Source: CAWCGU01 sp963795195
Lineage (GTDB): Bacteria > Actinomycetota > Thermoleophilia > Solirubrobacterales > 70-9
Assembly: GCA_963795195.1 (NCBI GenBank)
Contig: CAWCGU010000006.1
Location: 2,108,001-2,172,000, forward strand
Length of the DNA: 64,000 bases
Direction of reading: 5' to 3'
Numbering within the stretch: the stretch's first letter is position 1; every line of letters begins with the position of its first letter. Position numbers and translations under genes: made by a program. The notes beneath the pieces are model-generated. The model did not search any database. It saw nothing but the letters and a program-made list of their open reading frames with translations, and had not been told where the DNA came from. Of the stretch, positions 8,697 through 16,689 are shown one piece after another.

Positions 8697-10570
8697 CCAT
8701 GGCCCGGCGCCTCGCCGCGTTGCTGCCGCTGCTGGCCGCGCTGATCCTGGCGCCGTCAGCATTCGCCCGCAGCCTCACGGTCGTCAACGCCGACATCGAG
8801 CTGAAGCTCGATCGCGACTCCAGCCTGCTCGTGACGGAGCACCTGACGACTGAGTTCGACGGCCAGTGGCAGGCGATGTACCGAGACATACCGAGCCTGC
8901 CGGGCGAGAAGCTCACCGACGTCCGAGTCAGCGAGAACGGCAAGGCCTACAAGGAGACCGGCTGCACGATCGAGGGCTGCACGTCGCCGGCCGGCACCTT
9001 CGGTGTGACGACCAGCGGTCAGAGTCAGATCCGGATCGTTTGGCACCACAAGGCGGCTAACCAGGTGCGCACCTTCGACGTCTCTTACCGGGTTGATTCC
9101 TCCGGGGTCACCGAGCCGGCCGAGAACGGCGTCTACGCGGGTGCCACCGTCGCCTATGGCGACGTCATCGACGTCGCCTACACCGTGTGGGGCGACCAGT
9201 GGGAGTTCGGGCTCGACCACCTGACCGCCTCCTTCAGCGATCCCACACTCGATCCGAACAACGACCTCTACCGCGTCTGGGGCCACCCCCGCGACGTCGA
9301 GGGCGAGACGCGCCGAGATCCCCAGGTCGCCCGCCTTTCGGCCACGGACATCCCCTCGGAGCAGTTCGTGGAGATGCGGATCACGCTGCCGCGCACCGCT
9401 CGCAGCGACGTTTCGGGGGCGCGTCAGGTCTCGGGCGAGGGCCTCGGTCCGATCATCGCCTTCGAGCAGGGGCTCGACGAGGATTTCAACTCCCCATTCA
9501 ACAAGTTCAAGCGCTGGGTGGCCGACAACCCCTGGTTGATCTGCGGTGTGATCGCGCTGGTCTGCTTCGGCCTTCTGGCGCTCTTCTACATCCTCGCCCG
9601 CGAGCGCCGGGTGAGCGTTCCCACCTACCTTTCCGGGCCTCCCGAGGAGCGGGTCAGTCCCGCCCTGGCTTATGGTCTCGCCTACGAGGGCCGCGACAGC
9701 TCCAACACCGTCCTGGCGACGCTGCTCGACCTCGCCGACCGCGGCTACTACGTCGCCAGCTCGGCTCAGACATCCGACGAGAAGCAGGACATCGCCATCG
9801 GCAAGAGCCCGCAGCGGCCGACCGACGACGCGAACCTGCAGCCATACGAGCGCGAGGTGATGGAGTTCTTCGACGACGTCGTCGACGGCTACTCGGTGCC
9901 GATGAGCGAGATGGCCGACCGGATCCCCAAGCACAGCTCCAGCTGGCGCGAGCGCTGGAACACCATGAAGAGTGGGCTTGACAATGCCGAGGAGGGCCAC
10001 CTCAACTGGGACCGCAACCTCAACCCGGCCCGCTTCATGATGCTGTTCGTGGCCGCCGGCCTGTTCGCGGCGGTCGGGTTCATCCTCACGAACCAGAAGC
10101 AGACCCTGCTGATTCCGCTGCTGATCGGGATCCCGACGTTGCTTGTGATCCTGCTGTTCCCAGGCAACGCGCTACGCCGCCTGCGCGCGGGCGAGCGGGA
10201 GCGCAGCGCCCAGTGGCGCGCCTTCGCCAACTGGACCGAGGACTTCCCGCGCCTCAAGGACGACCCGCCGGAGACACTGCTGCTCTGGAAGCGGATCCTC
10301 GTCTTCGGCGTCGCCTTCGGCACCGCCGAGCGCATGATCAAGTCGGGCCGCATCCCGGCCCCGGTCGCCGAGGCCGCCCAGAGCGACTCCGGCTGGGGCT
10401 CCTATGCCTTCACCGGCGCCTTCCTCGGCTCCAGCTTCGACGGTGGCGACTTCAGCTCCGGCTTCGCCAGCCAGGTCGCCCCCGAGAGCTCCTCGAGCGG
10501 CGGCGGCGGAGGCTTCAGCGGCGGCGGCGGCGGAGGCTTCTCCGGCGGCGGAGGCGGAGGCGGCTGGTAG
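8693..10570 (+). CDS. DUF2207 membrane protein with Gly-rich tail
   Basis: 625 aa. A signal peptide (MARRLAALLPLLAALILAPSAFA) precedes a large extracytoplasmic beta-rich domain containing WQAMYRDIPSLPGEKLTDV and FDVSYRVDSSGVTEPAENGVY, the DUF2207 pattern. A membrane helix at about residues 280-303 (WLICGVIALVCFGLLALFYIL) leads into a cytosolic domain, then a second membrane pair near 443-485 and a soluble region. The last about 45 residues are SGGGGGFSGGGGGG-type repeats ending in W, also typical of this family. The start may be GTG 8693 or ATG 8699; both overlap the lemA end. Co-occurrence with LemA suggests a joint envelope function. Confidence 0.88.
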   Translation: MTMARRLAALLPLLAALILAPSAFARSLTVVNADIELKLDRDSSLLVTEHLTTEFDGQWQAMYRDIPSLPGEKLTDVRVSENGKAYKETGCTIEGCTSPAGTFGVTTSGQSQIRIVWHHKAANQVRTFDVSYRVDSSGVTEPAENGVYAGATVAYGDVIDVAYTVWGDQWEFGLDHLTASFSDPTLDPNNDLYRVWGHPRDVEGETRRDPQVARLSATDIPSEQFVEMRITLPRTARSDVSGARQVSGEGLGPIIAFEQGLDEDFNSPFNKFKRWVADNPWLICGVIALVCFGLLALFYILARERRVSVPTYLSGPPEERVSPALAYGLAYEGRDSSNTVLATLLDLADRGYYVASSAQTSDEKQDIAIGKSPQRPTDDANLQPYEREVMEFFDDVVDGYSVPMSEMADRIPKHSSSWRERWNTMKSGLDNAEEGHLNWDRNLNPARFMMLFVAAGLFAAVGFILTNQKQTLLIPLLIGIPTLLVILLFPGNALRRLRAGERERSAQWRAFANWTEDFPRLKDDPPETLLLWKRILVFGVAFGTAERMIKSGRIPAPVAEAAQSDSGWGSYAFTGAFLGSSFDGGDFSSGFASQVAPESSSSGGGGGFSGGGGGGFSGGGGGGGW

Positions 10571-10592
10571 CCCCGGCATGCCGTTGGGGCTA
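10568..10592. terminator. Shared hairpin between convergent DUF2207 and mutM genes
   Basis: TAGCCCC (10568-10574) pairs with GGGGCTA (10586-10592) around an 11-nt loop. The TAG stop of the DUF2207 gene and the TAG stop of mutM (CTA on this strand) form the base of the stem. It would act from both directions; there is no T-run, which is common in high-GC actinobacteria. Confidence 0.6.
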
Positions 10593-11486
10593 CTTGAGTA
10601 GACGCGAGAGGCGGCGGTCCTTGAGGATCTTGCCGTCGGTCTGCTCTGTCGGGCAGTAGCTCATCACGTAATCGGCGAAGAAGACCGCCTCGAGCTTCGT
10701 TTCGCAGCGCGGACAGGGCTCGCCCTGGCGGCGGTGGACCTGCAGTGGCATCGGCAGCTTGTCGGGGATGGTCTCGCCGATCACGTCCTCGTAGTGGTTG
10801 ATTGCGCCGTCCAGCACCGACAGAGCCGCATGCAGTCGCCTGACCTCCTCGGCGTCCAGGTCGGATCCCTTCTTGAACGGTGAAAGGCGTGCTTCCCAGA
10901 GGATCTCGTCGACCCAGGAGCGGCCGATCCCGGCAATCGAGCGCTGGTCGCGCAGCAGGGGATGCAGGTGGCGCGGCTGGTCGAGCAGCGCGGCCAACTG
11001 GTCCAGCGGCGGCGCCGGCCACGCTTCGGGTCCGAGTGTCTGGACCATCTCGTCCTCGGCCACGGCGTCGCGGGCGAGCAGCTTCGCCCAGGCCCGCTGC
11101 TTGGTCCCGAACTCGCGCAGGCGCAGCTCGCGGCCGTCGGTGAGGCGGATCAGGACTCGGGACGCCCTGTCCCTCAACGAGGCTCGCTCTTCGAAAAGCT
11201 GGAGGCGGCCGGCAGACATCAGGTGAACGAGCGCTGAGAGAGGGCCTGGGTCCTCGCCCGGCGGCGTCGGTGGCGACTTCGTTTCGCCATGCCCAAAGAA
11301 GTGGACAACCGGCATCTTGCCGACGCGGCCCACTCCCTCGACACTCCGTCCCTCAAGAGCCGACAAGGGAGGTGAGACGGTTTTCAGCGCCACCATCCCC
11401 GGGGCCAAGGCGGACTGCACTTCCGCCCCGGCCATCGCCGTGGCCAGGCGTCGCGCTGTGATTTCGACCTCCGGCAACTCTGGCAC
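10590..11486 (-). CDS. mutM: Formamidopyrimidine-DNA glycosylase (Fpg/Nei family), altered zinc finger
   Basis: 298 aa from a GTG start. The mature N-terminus PELPEVEITARRL carries the catalytic Pro and Glu of Fpg/Nei enzymes, which excise oxidised purines and nick the DNA. LMSAGRL and the helix-two-turn-helix region (HPLLRDQRSIAGIGRSWVDEILWEARLSPFKKG) are recognisable. The C-terminal zinc finger begins CPRCETKLEAVFF but ends YCPTEQTDGK, so the fourth Cys of the usual CPxCQ is Glu. A 20-residue Pro/Gly insert (KSPPTPPGEDPG) also lies near residue 72. The gene is convergent with DUF2207 and divergent from nadA. Damage specificity cannot be settled from sequence. Confidence 0.88.
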   Translation of the reverse strand: MPELPEVEITARRLATAMAGAEVQSALAPGMVALKTVSPPLSALEGRSVEGVGRVGKMPVVHFFGHGETKSPPTPPGEDPGPLSALVHLMSAGRLQLFEERASLRDRASRVLIRLTDGRELRLREFGTKQRAWAKLLARDAVAEDEMVQTLGPEAWPAPPLDQLAALLDQPRHLHPLLRDQRSIAGIGRSWVDEILWEARLSPFKKGSDLDAEEVRRLHAALSVLDGAINHYEDVIGETIPDKLPMPLQVHRRQGEPCPRCETKLEAVFFADYVMSYCPTEQTDGKILKDRRLSRLLK

Positions 11487-11575
11487 AGGGCTATACTTTA
11501 TGAAGTCATTCGAGTGTCACCGCTGACTCAAAGAAAGAGCCAGCAGGGCAAGCGAACATAGAAAGGAACGACGGG

Positions 11576-12589
11576 ATGTCATTGGAGCTCCCGACCCTTC
11601 AACCCAGCCTTGGTGGCGCCCGGCTCTCGCCGGATGAGATTCGCGCGCTCTCAGACGAGATCCGAACCCTCGCCGCCGAGCGTGACGCGGTCATTCTCGC
11701 CCACAACTACGAGGTCCCCGAGATCCAGGACGTCGCTGATTTCACGGGCGACTCGCTGGGGCTCTCCCGCCACGCCGCCGCCACCGACGCTTCCGTGATC
11801 GTCTTCTGCGGTGTTCACTTCATGGCCGAGACGGCCTCGATCCTCTCGCCGGACAAGCAGGTCCTGATCCCCGACCTCGATGCCGGCTGCTCGCTGGCCG
11901 ATTCGATCAACGCGGACCAGCTGCGCGCCTGGAAGGCCGAGCATCCCGGCGCCGTGGTCGTGATGTACGTCAACACCTCCGCCGAGGTCAAGGCGGAGAC
12001 CGACTATTGCGTCACATCGTCGAACGCCGTCCAGGTCGTCGAGCACATCCGCGCCGAGCGCGGCGATGACGTCGAGATCCTCTTCGGCCCCGACATGTGG
12101 CTCGGCGCCTACGTCGAGCGAATCACGGCAATGCCGATGCACGTCTGGGACGGTGAGTGCCATGTCCACGCCGGCATCCGGCCGGACGACATCGAACGCA
12201 CCCGCGCCGAGAACCCGGGCGCCGAATTCCTGATCCACCCGGAGTGCGGCTGCTCGACGCAGGCGATGGAGTACGTCGCCTCCGGCGACGTCGACGCCGA
12301 GGGCGTGCACATGCTCTCGACCTCGGGGATGCTCAAACACGTCGAGGCCAACCCCGACGGCTCCTACATCGTCGCCACCGAGACCGGGATGCTCTATCCG
12401 CTCCAGCAGGCCGCCCCGCAGGCGACGCTGATCGAGGCCAACCGGATGGCGTACTGCAAGTACATGAAGATGATCACGTTGCCGAAGCTGCGCGACTCGC
12501 TGCGAGATCTCAAGTTCGAGGTCAAGGTCGAGCCGGCTGTCGCCGAGCGGGCCAAGCTCCCGATCGAGCGTATGGTCGCAATCGGCTGA
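11576..12589 (+). CDS. nadA: Quinolinate synthase A
   Basis: 337 aa. NadA condenses iminoaspartate with dihydroxyacetone phosphate to quinolinate using a [4Fe-4S] cluster. The expected cluster Cys residues are present in IVFCGVHFMAETA, HPECGCSTQAMEY and AYCKYMKMITL. Substrate-contacting motifs ILAHNYEVPEIQDVADFTGDSLGLS, VMYVNTSAEVKAETDYCVTSSNA, PDMWLGAYV and HMLSTSGML are intact. ATG 11576 has a purine-rich GAAAGGAAC stretch about 8 nt upstream. An 89-nt divergent region separates it from mutM. With nadC at 6566 it supplies two of the three de novo NAD steps. Confidence 0.95.
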   Translation: MSLELPTLQPSLGGARLSPDEIRALSDEIRTLAAERDAVILAHNYEVPEIQDVADFTGDSLGLSRHAAATDASVIVFCGVHFMAETASILSPDKQVLIPDLDAGCSLADSINADQLRAWKAEHPGAVVVMYVNTSAEVKAETDYCVTSSNAVQVVEHIRAERGDDVEILFGPDMWLGAYVERITAMPMHVWDGECHVHAGIRPDDIERTRAENPGAEFLIHPECGCSTQAMEYVASGDVDAEGVHMLSTSGMLKHVEANPDGSYIVATETGMLYPLQQAAPQATLIEANRMAYCKYMKMITLPKLRDSLRDLKFEVKVEPAVAERAKLPIERMVAIG

Positions 12590-12699
12590 CGCCGCTTGCC
12601 CTGCTTCGCGTCCGGGAGCGGCTCTGTCCCAGTGTGACCCCGTAATTTGCGGCTTCGTGCAGCCCGCGTTGCGTCCGCGAGCGGAACTAGATTCGTTCC

Positions 12700-13709
12700 G
12701 TGCCAAAAGCCGCTGCTAGCCTCGCAAACGTGACGCACCTGCGGCCGGTGCCGGACATCAAGGTGACGCCCAGCGAGGGCGAGGACGCCGCCCGCAGCAT
12801 CGCCGAGCTCGAGCGCTGGGCGACCGTGCTGCGAATGCGGTGTGTGCAGCATGCTGGCCGTCGCCAAGTCCGGGCATCTGGACAGTTCACTTGTCGGCGG
12901 CGGACATCGTCGCCGCTCTCTACTACCGGGTGCTGCGCCACGATTCCACGCAGCCCGGCTGGCCCGAGCGCGACCGCTTCGTGCTCTCCAAGGGCCACGC
13001 CGCCCCGATCCTCTACGCGGCGCTCGCCGAGCACGGCTACTTCCCGCTGCAGGACCTGATGGGGCTTCGCAAGATCGGCGCACACCTGCAGGGTCATCCC
13101 GATATGAACCGCACCCCCGGGGTCGAGGTCTCGACCGGCTCGCTCGGCCAGGGCCTCTCGATGTCGGTCGGCATCTGCCTGGCCTTGCGGCTCGACAGGC
13201 TCGACCAGACCGCCCACATCTTCACGCTGCTCTCCGACGGCGACTGCCAGGAGGGTCAGACCTGGGAGGGCGCCACGGCGGCCGCCCACTTCGGCGTCCG
13301 GAACCTGACCGCGATCGTCGACTACAACCATCTGCAGACCGACGGCACCACCGAAGAGGTGATGGACATCGGCGACGTGCGCGCGAAGTTCGAGGCATTC
13401 GGCTGGGATGCGATCGAGATCGACGGTCACGAGATGCCGGCTATCGTCGCTGCGCTGGAACGCAGCCGCACCCTCGAGCAGCCGGCGGCGATCATCTGCC
13501 AGACGAAGAAGGGCCGCGGCGTCTCCTTCATGGAGGGTCGCTTCGGATTCCATGGCAAGCCTCCGAGTCCCGACCAGGCCGAGGAGGCGTTGACCGAGCT
13601 CGAGGCCACGACTCGAGGCGCAGACGGAGGCGCTGCAGAATGGCGGCTGAAGAACCGACCCGACAGCAACCCGCCAGGCCTATGGCGACGCGCTGGTCGC
13701 GCTCGGTGA
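12700..13709 (+). CDS. Transketolase N-terminal subunit, interrupted by two frame breaks
   Basis: TPP-dependent transketolase, first half of a two-subunit enzyme of the pentose phosphate pathway. GTG 12700 starts a frame reading PKAAASLANVTHLRP through ELERWATVLRMRC. A +1 change within 12844-12847 moves to VAKSGHLDSSL. A second +1 change at about 12891-12892 moves to SAADIVAALYYRVLRHD, which stays open to 13709. All TPP-site motifs survive: SGHLDSS, LSKGHAAPILYAAL, STGSLGQGLSMSVG, LSDGDCQEGQTWEG and DYNHLQTDG. No single frame encodes the whole subunit. Conservation on each side of the breaks favours base-calling error or a very recent lesion. The 3' end overlaps the second subunit. Confidence 0.82.
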
Positions 13710-14634
13710 GGCCCACGAGGACGTCGTCGCACTCGACGCCGACCTCTCGGTCTCGACTCAGTCGGCGCTGTTCGGCAAGCGCTTCCCCGACCGCTTCTTC
13801 AACGTCGGCGCGGCCGAGGCGGGGATGATGTCGATGGCCTGCGGCATGGCTGCCACAGGCAAGGTGCCCTACTGCTCGACCTTCGCGATCTTCGCCACCG
13901 GCCGCTCGTATGACCAGATCCGGCTCGGCATCGCGCACAACGAACTCAAGGTCAGGATCGGCGCCTCGCACGGCGGCGTCTCGCTCGGCGAGGACGGCGC
14001 TTCGCACCAGATGATCGAGGACATCGCCCTGATGCGGGCGATGCCGAAGATGCAGGTGGTGGTGCCGGCCGACTACAACCAGGCCTATCGGGCGACGCTC
14101 GAGTCCTACGAGAAGGACGAGCCGATGTACATGCGCTTCGGCCGCCCCGCGACGCCCGCCGTTTACGAGGAGATCCCAGACACGCTCGGTGGCGGCGCCG
14201 ACGTAGTCCGCGAGGGCAAGGACATCTCGATAATCGCCACCGGCCACATGGTCTGGCGCGCGCTGGAGGCCGCTGAGTCGCTCGAGCGTGAAGACGGCGT
14301 CGAAGCCGAGGTGGTCAACGTCGCGATCATCAAGCCGCTTGACGCGGCCACGATCCTCGAGTCGATCGGCAAGACCGGCGTTGCGGTCACGGCCGAGGAG
14401 CACCGCGTGGTCGGCGGCCTCGCCGACGCCGTGCGTGAGGTGGCCGCCGAGCAGCACCCGGTTCCGGTTTTCGCCGTGGGCATGGGCGACGAGTTCGGCG
14501 TCTCCGGCACCGGCGAGGCCTGCATGGAGCACTTCGGCCTCACCGCCCGCGGTATCGCCGACCGCGTCCGCGAGGCGCTGGTGCTGAAGCCGATCGTCTC
14601 GCACCCCCCGCTGCACGGTCCCGAGTGGACCTGA
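13640..14634 (+). CDS. Transketolase C-terminal subunit, one frame break near its start
   Basis: Second half of the split transketolase (pyrimidine-binding and C-terminal domains). The likely start is ATG 13640 (MAAEEPTRQ), inside the end of the first subunit. One base appears to be missing near 13667, after which the frame reads TRQAYGDALVALGEAHEDVVALDADLSVST and continues to the stop. Without that change the first in-frame ATG is 13825, which would remove the region containing the catalytic Glu (FNVGAAEAGMMSM). Other motifs: FAIFATGRSYDQIR, IGASHGGVSLGEDGASHQ, MYMRFGR, TAEEHRVVGGLADAV. The paired order N-subunit then C-subunit is typical. Confidence 0.82.
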
Positions 14635-14638
14635 GCCT

Positions 14639-14676
14639 CCGGGCGCTAGTCGCGGCGACCACGCCTCCACGCCCGG
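14639..14676 (+). terminator. Possible hairpin after the transketolase genes
   Basis: CCGGGCG (14639-14645) pairs with CGCCCGG (14670-14676) across a 24-nt loop immediately after the transketolase stop. No T-run follows. It is the only candidate end for that transcript. Confidence 0.3.
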
Positions 14677-14728
14677 ACGGGGAAACCGCGCAAGACTTCA
14701 CCCAAATGGGGGGTTTGTTAGGAAGCGC

Positions 14729-14756
14729 TTACATTTCTCGCTACTCTTCCTATCCG
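14729..14756 (+). promoter_or_regulatory. Weak candidate promoter upstream of ftsE
   Basis: TTACAT (14729-14734) and TATCCG (14751-14756) are separated by 16 nt within the 216-nt gap before ftsE. Both depart from consensus. The gap otherwise holds no gene that I can support. Confidence 0.3.
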
Positions 14757-14850
14757 GGAGCGGCACTCATCGGGGCGTTTGATTGCAAGCAGTGATGCCC
14801 TCGTGAATGTGCGCAGGAATGGTCGCCGCGACCGGAGAAAGACCTGAGCC

Positions 14851-15768
14851 GTGGCATTGCTACCGACACGACAGAGACGCAGGTCCGACGCCAAGCGCAG
14901 ACGCGAGGCAGAAAAGCATGCCGTCGCGATGCCGCCTCCGCAGGCCCGCCCGGCCCGCGCGCGACCCCCGGTCGTCGAGCTGCGCGACGTCACCCAGGTC
15001 TACCCGGGTGGGCACGTCGGTGTCGAGCGCGTCTCCCTGCAGGTCGAACGCGGTGAGTTCGTCTTCATCGTCGGACCCACCGGCTGCGGCAAGTCGACGC
15101 TGATCAAGCTGCTCTTCGCCGAACTCGCACCCGCCAGCGGTGAGGTCCTGATCGCCGGGCGCGACGTCAACGAGATCTCCAAGAAGCGCCTCCCCTACCT
15201 GCGACGCCGCATCGGCACCGTCTTCCAGGACTTCAAGCTGCTGCCCAACCGCACGGTTTACGACAACGTCGCCTACGCGCTGCAGGTGATCGGTGAGCCG
15301 CGCTCGCAGATCCGCAAGAAGGTGCCGGAGATCCTGCGCCTGGTCGGGCTTGCTTCGAAGATCCACAACTACCCGGATGAGCTCTCCGGCGGTGAGCAGC
15401 AGCGCGTCTCGGTCGCCCGCGCCTTCGTCAACCACCCGCCGCTGCTGCTGGCCGACGAGCCGACCGGAAACCTCGATCCCGTCACGTCGATCGGGATCAT
15501 GCAGTTGCTCTACCGGATCAACCGCACCGGCACGACCGTCATCGTCGTCACCCACGACCACGCGATGGTCGACAAGATGCGCCGGCGCGTCATCGAGATG
15601 GACGGCGGTCGCGTGGTCCGCGATGTGGCCGGAGGCGGCTACCACAACGAGTCGACGACAGAGTTCGGTGAGCGCATGCGAGCCGAGATGGGCATCGTGG
15701 AGGGCCAGTCGATCACAGGCGGCATGGGTGAGTCTTCCGTGACCCTCAACGGCGAGAGCGACCGCTAA
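14851..15768 (+). CDS. ftsE: Cell-division ABC transporter ATP-binding protein FtsE
   Basis: 305 aa from GTG 14851. The ATPase core has Walker A GPTGCGKST, Q-loop VFQDFKLLPNRTVYDNVA, signature LSGGEQQRVSVARA, Walker B LLLADEPTGNLDP and switch His VVTHDHAMV, with the FtsE-type FQDFKLL and EPTGNLD wording. FtsEX couples ATP hydrolysis to septal peptidoglycan hydrolase activation. Compared with a typical FtsE of about 220-230 aa, this protein has an Arg/Lys-rich N-terminal extension of about 40 residues and a C-terminal extension of about 40. Translation may instead start at ATG 14929. ftsX follows after 9 nt. Confidence 0.93.
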   Translation: MALLPTRQRRRSDAKRRREAEKHAVAMPPPQARPARARPPVVELRDVTQVYPGGHVGVERVSLQVERGEFVFIVGPTGCGKSTLIKLLFAELAPASGEVLIAGRDVNEISKKRLPYLRRRIGTVFQDFKLLPNRTVYDNVAYALQVIGEPRSQIRKKVPEILRLVGLASKIHNYPDELSGGEQQRVSVARAFVNHPPLLLADEPTGNLDPVTSIGIMQLLYRINRTGTTVIVVTHDHAMVDKMRRRVIEMDGGRVVRDVAGGGYHNESTTEFGERMRAEMGIVEGQSITGGMGESSVTLNGESDR

Positions 15769-15777
15769 CCAGTCGCC

Positions 15778-16689
15778 ATGGGCCAGATCTTCTTCTTCAT
15801 CAAGGAGGCGTTCAGGGCGCTGCGCCGCAGCGCCGCGCCGAGCCTCGCCGCGATCGTGACGATCACGGTCACCGTGCTGCTGCTCGGGGTGCTGATCCCT
15901 GTTCTGTACTCGACCCAGTCGAAGACCGACGATGTCCGGGAGCAGATCTCGCTGAAGATCTTCTTCTACCCGGAGATCGATCCGTCTTCCGAGCAGGTCG
16001 CCAAGCTTCAGAGCCAGATCGAGGCGACGCCGCACGTGACCGGGGTCGACTACATCTCAAAGGCCGAGGCCAAGCCGATCCTGGCCGAGCGCCTCGAGGG
16101 TGACGACGACATCCTCCAGGAGGTCCACGGCAACCCGCTGCCGGCCTCGTTCAACGTCAACCTCGACGACCCCAACAATCTCGAAGGCGTCCGTGCCGCG
16201 CTCTCGCCGATCGATGAGAAGGGCAAGCCGGCGCCGTTCAGCCCGCTGGTCGAGGAAGTCAAGGACTCGCGCGAGGAGGCCTCAGATATCCGTGCCGTCA
16301 CCGGCGCTGTCAAGGTCGTCCTGATCGTGATCTCGGCGCTGTTGCTGGCGGCGTCGCTGATGCTGGTCGGCAACACGATCCGCCTCTCGATCTACGCTCG
16401 CCGCCGCGAGGTCGAGGTGATGCAGCTCGTCGGGGCGACGGCCTGGCTGATCCGCTGGCCGTTCGTGATCGAGGGTCTGATCGTCGGTTTCCTGGGAGCT
16501 GCGTCCGCTGTCGCCATACTGACGGTAGGAAAGGTGACCATCGTCGATCCGCTCACAGACAGTTTCACGCTCGTCGACAACCTCGACACCGTTGAATTCG
16601 TCCCGCTGGTCGTTGCTCTGGTCGCCTGCGCCATGGCGGTCTCGGCACTCGGCAGCGGCATCACATTGCGCCGCTTCCTACGCGTTTGA
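15778..16689 (+). CDS. ftsX: Cell-division protein FtsX
   Basis: 303 aa membrane partner of FtsE. One membrane helix near residues 22-46 (SLAAIVTITVTVLLLGVLIPVLY) precedes an extracytoplasmic domain of about 130 residues (KIFFYPEIDPSSEQVAKLQSQIEATPHV onward), then three more helices near 178-200, 225-248 and 275-297. The segment SIYARRREVEVMQLVGATAWLIRWPFVIEG is the characteristic FtsX cytoplasmic loop. It directly follows ftsE and its stop overlaps the TTG start of the S41 protease (TTGA). This supports an operon in which FtsEX and an envelope protease are co-expressed. Confidence 0.93.
   Translation: MGQIFFFIKEAFRALRRSAAPSLAAIVTITVTVLLLGVLIPVLYSTQSKTDDVREQISLKIFFYPEIDPSSEQVAKLQSQIEATPHVTGVDYISKAEAKPILAERLEGDDDILQEVHGNPLPASFNVNLDDPNNLEGVRAALSPIDEKGKPAPFSPLVEEVKDSREEASDIRAVTGAVKVVLIVISALLLAASLMLVGNTIRLSIYARRREVEVMQLVGATAWLIRWPFVIEGLIVGFLGAASAVAILTVGKVTIVDPLTDSFTLVDNLDTVEFVPLVVALVACAMAVSALGSGITLRRFLRV

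Noticed and set aside
11487..11575. A -10 like TATACT (11492-11497) for nadA
   Set aside because: No -35 lies at a suitable distance, so I did not list it as a promoter.
12590..12699. A tRNA or small RNA in the gap after nadA
   Set aside because: No cloverleaf, acceptor pairing or terminator was found in these 110 nt.
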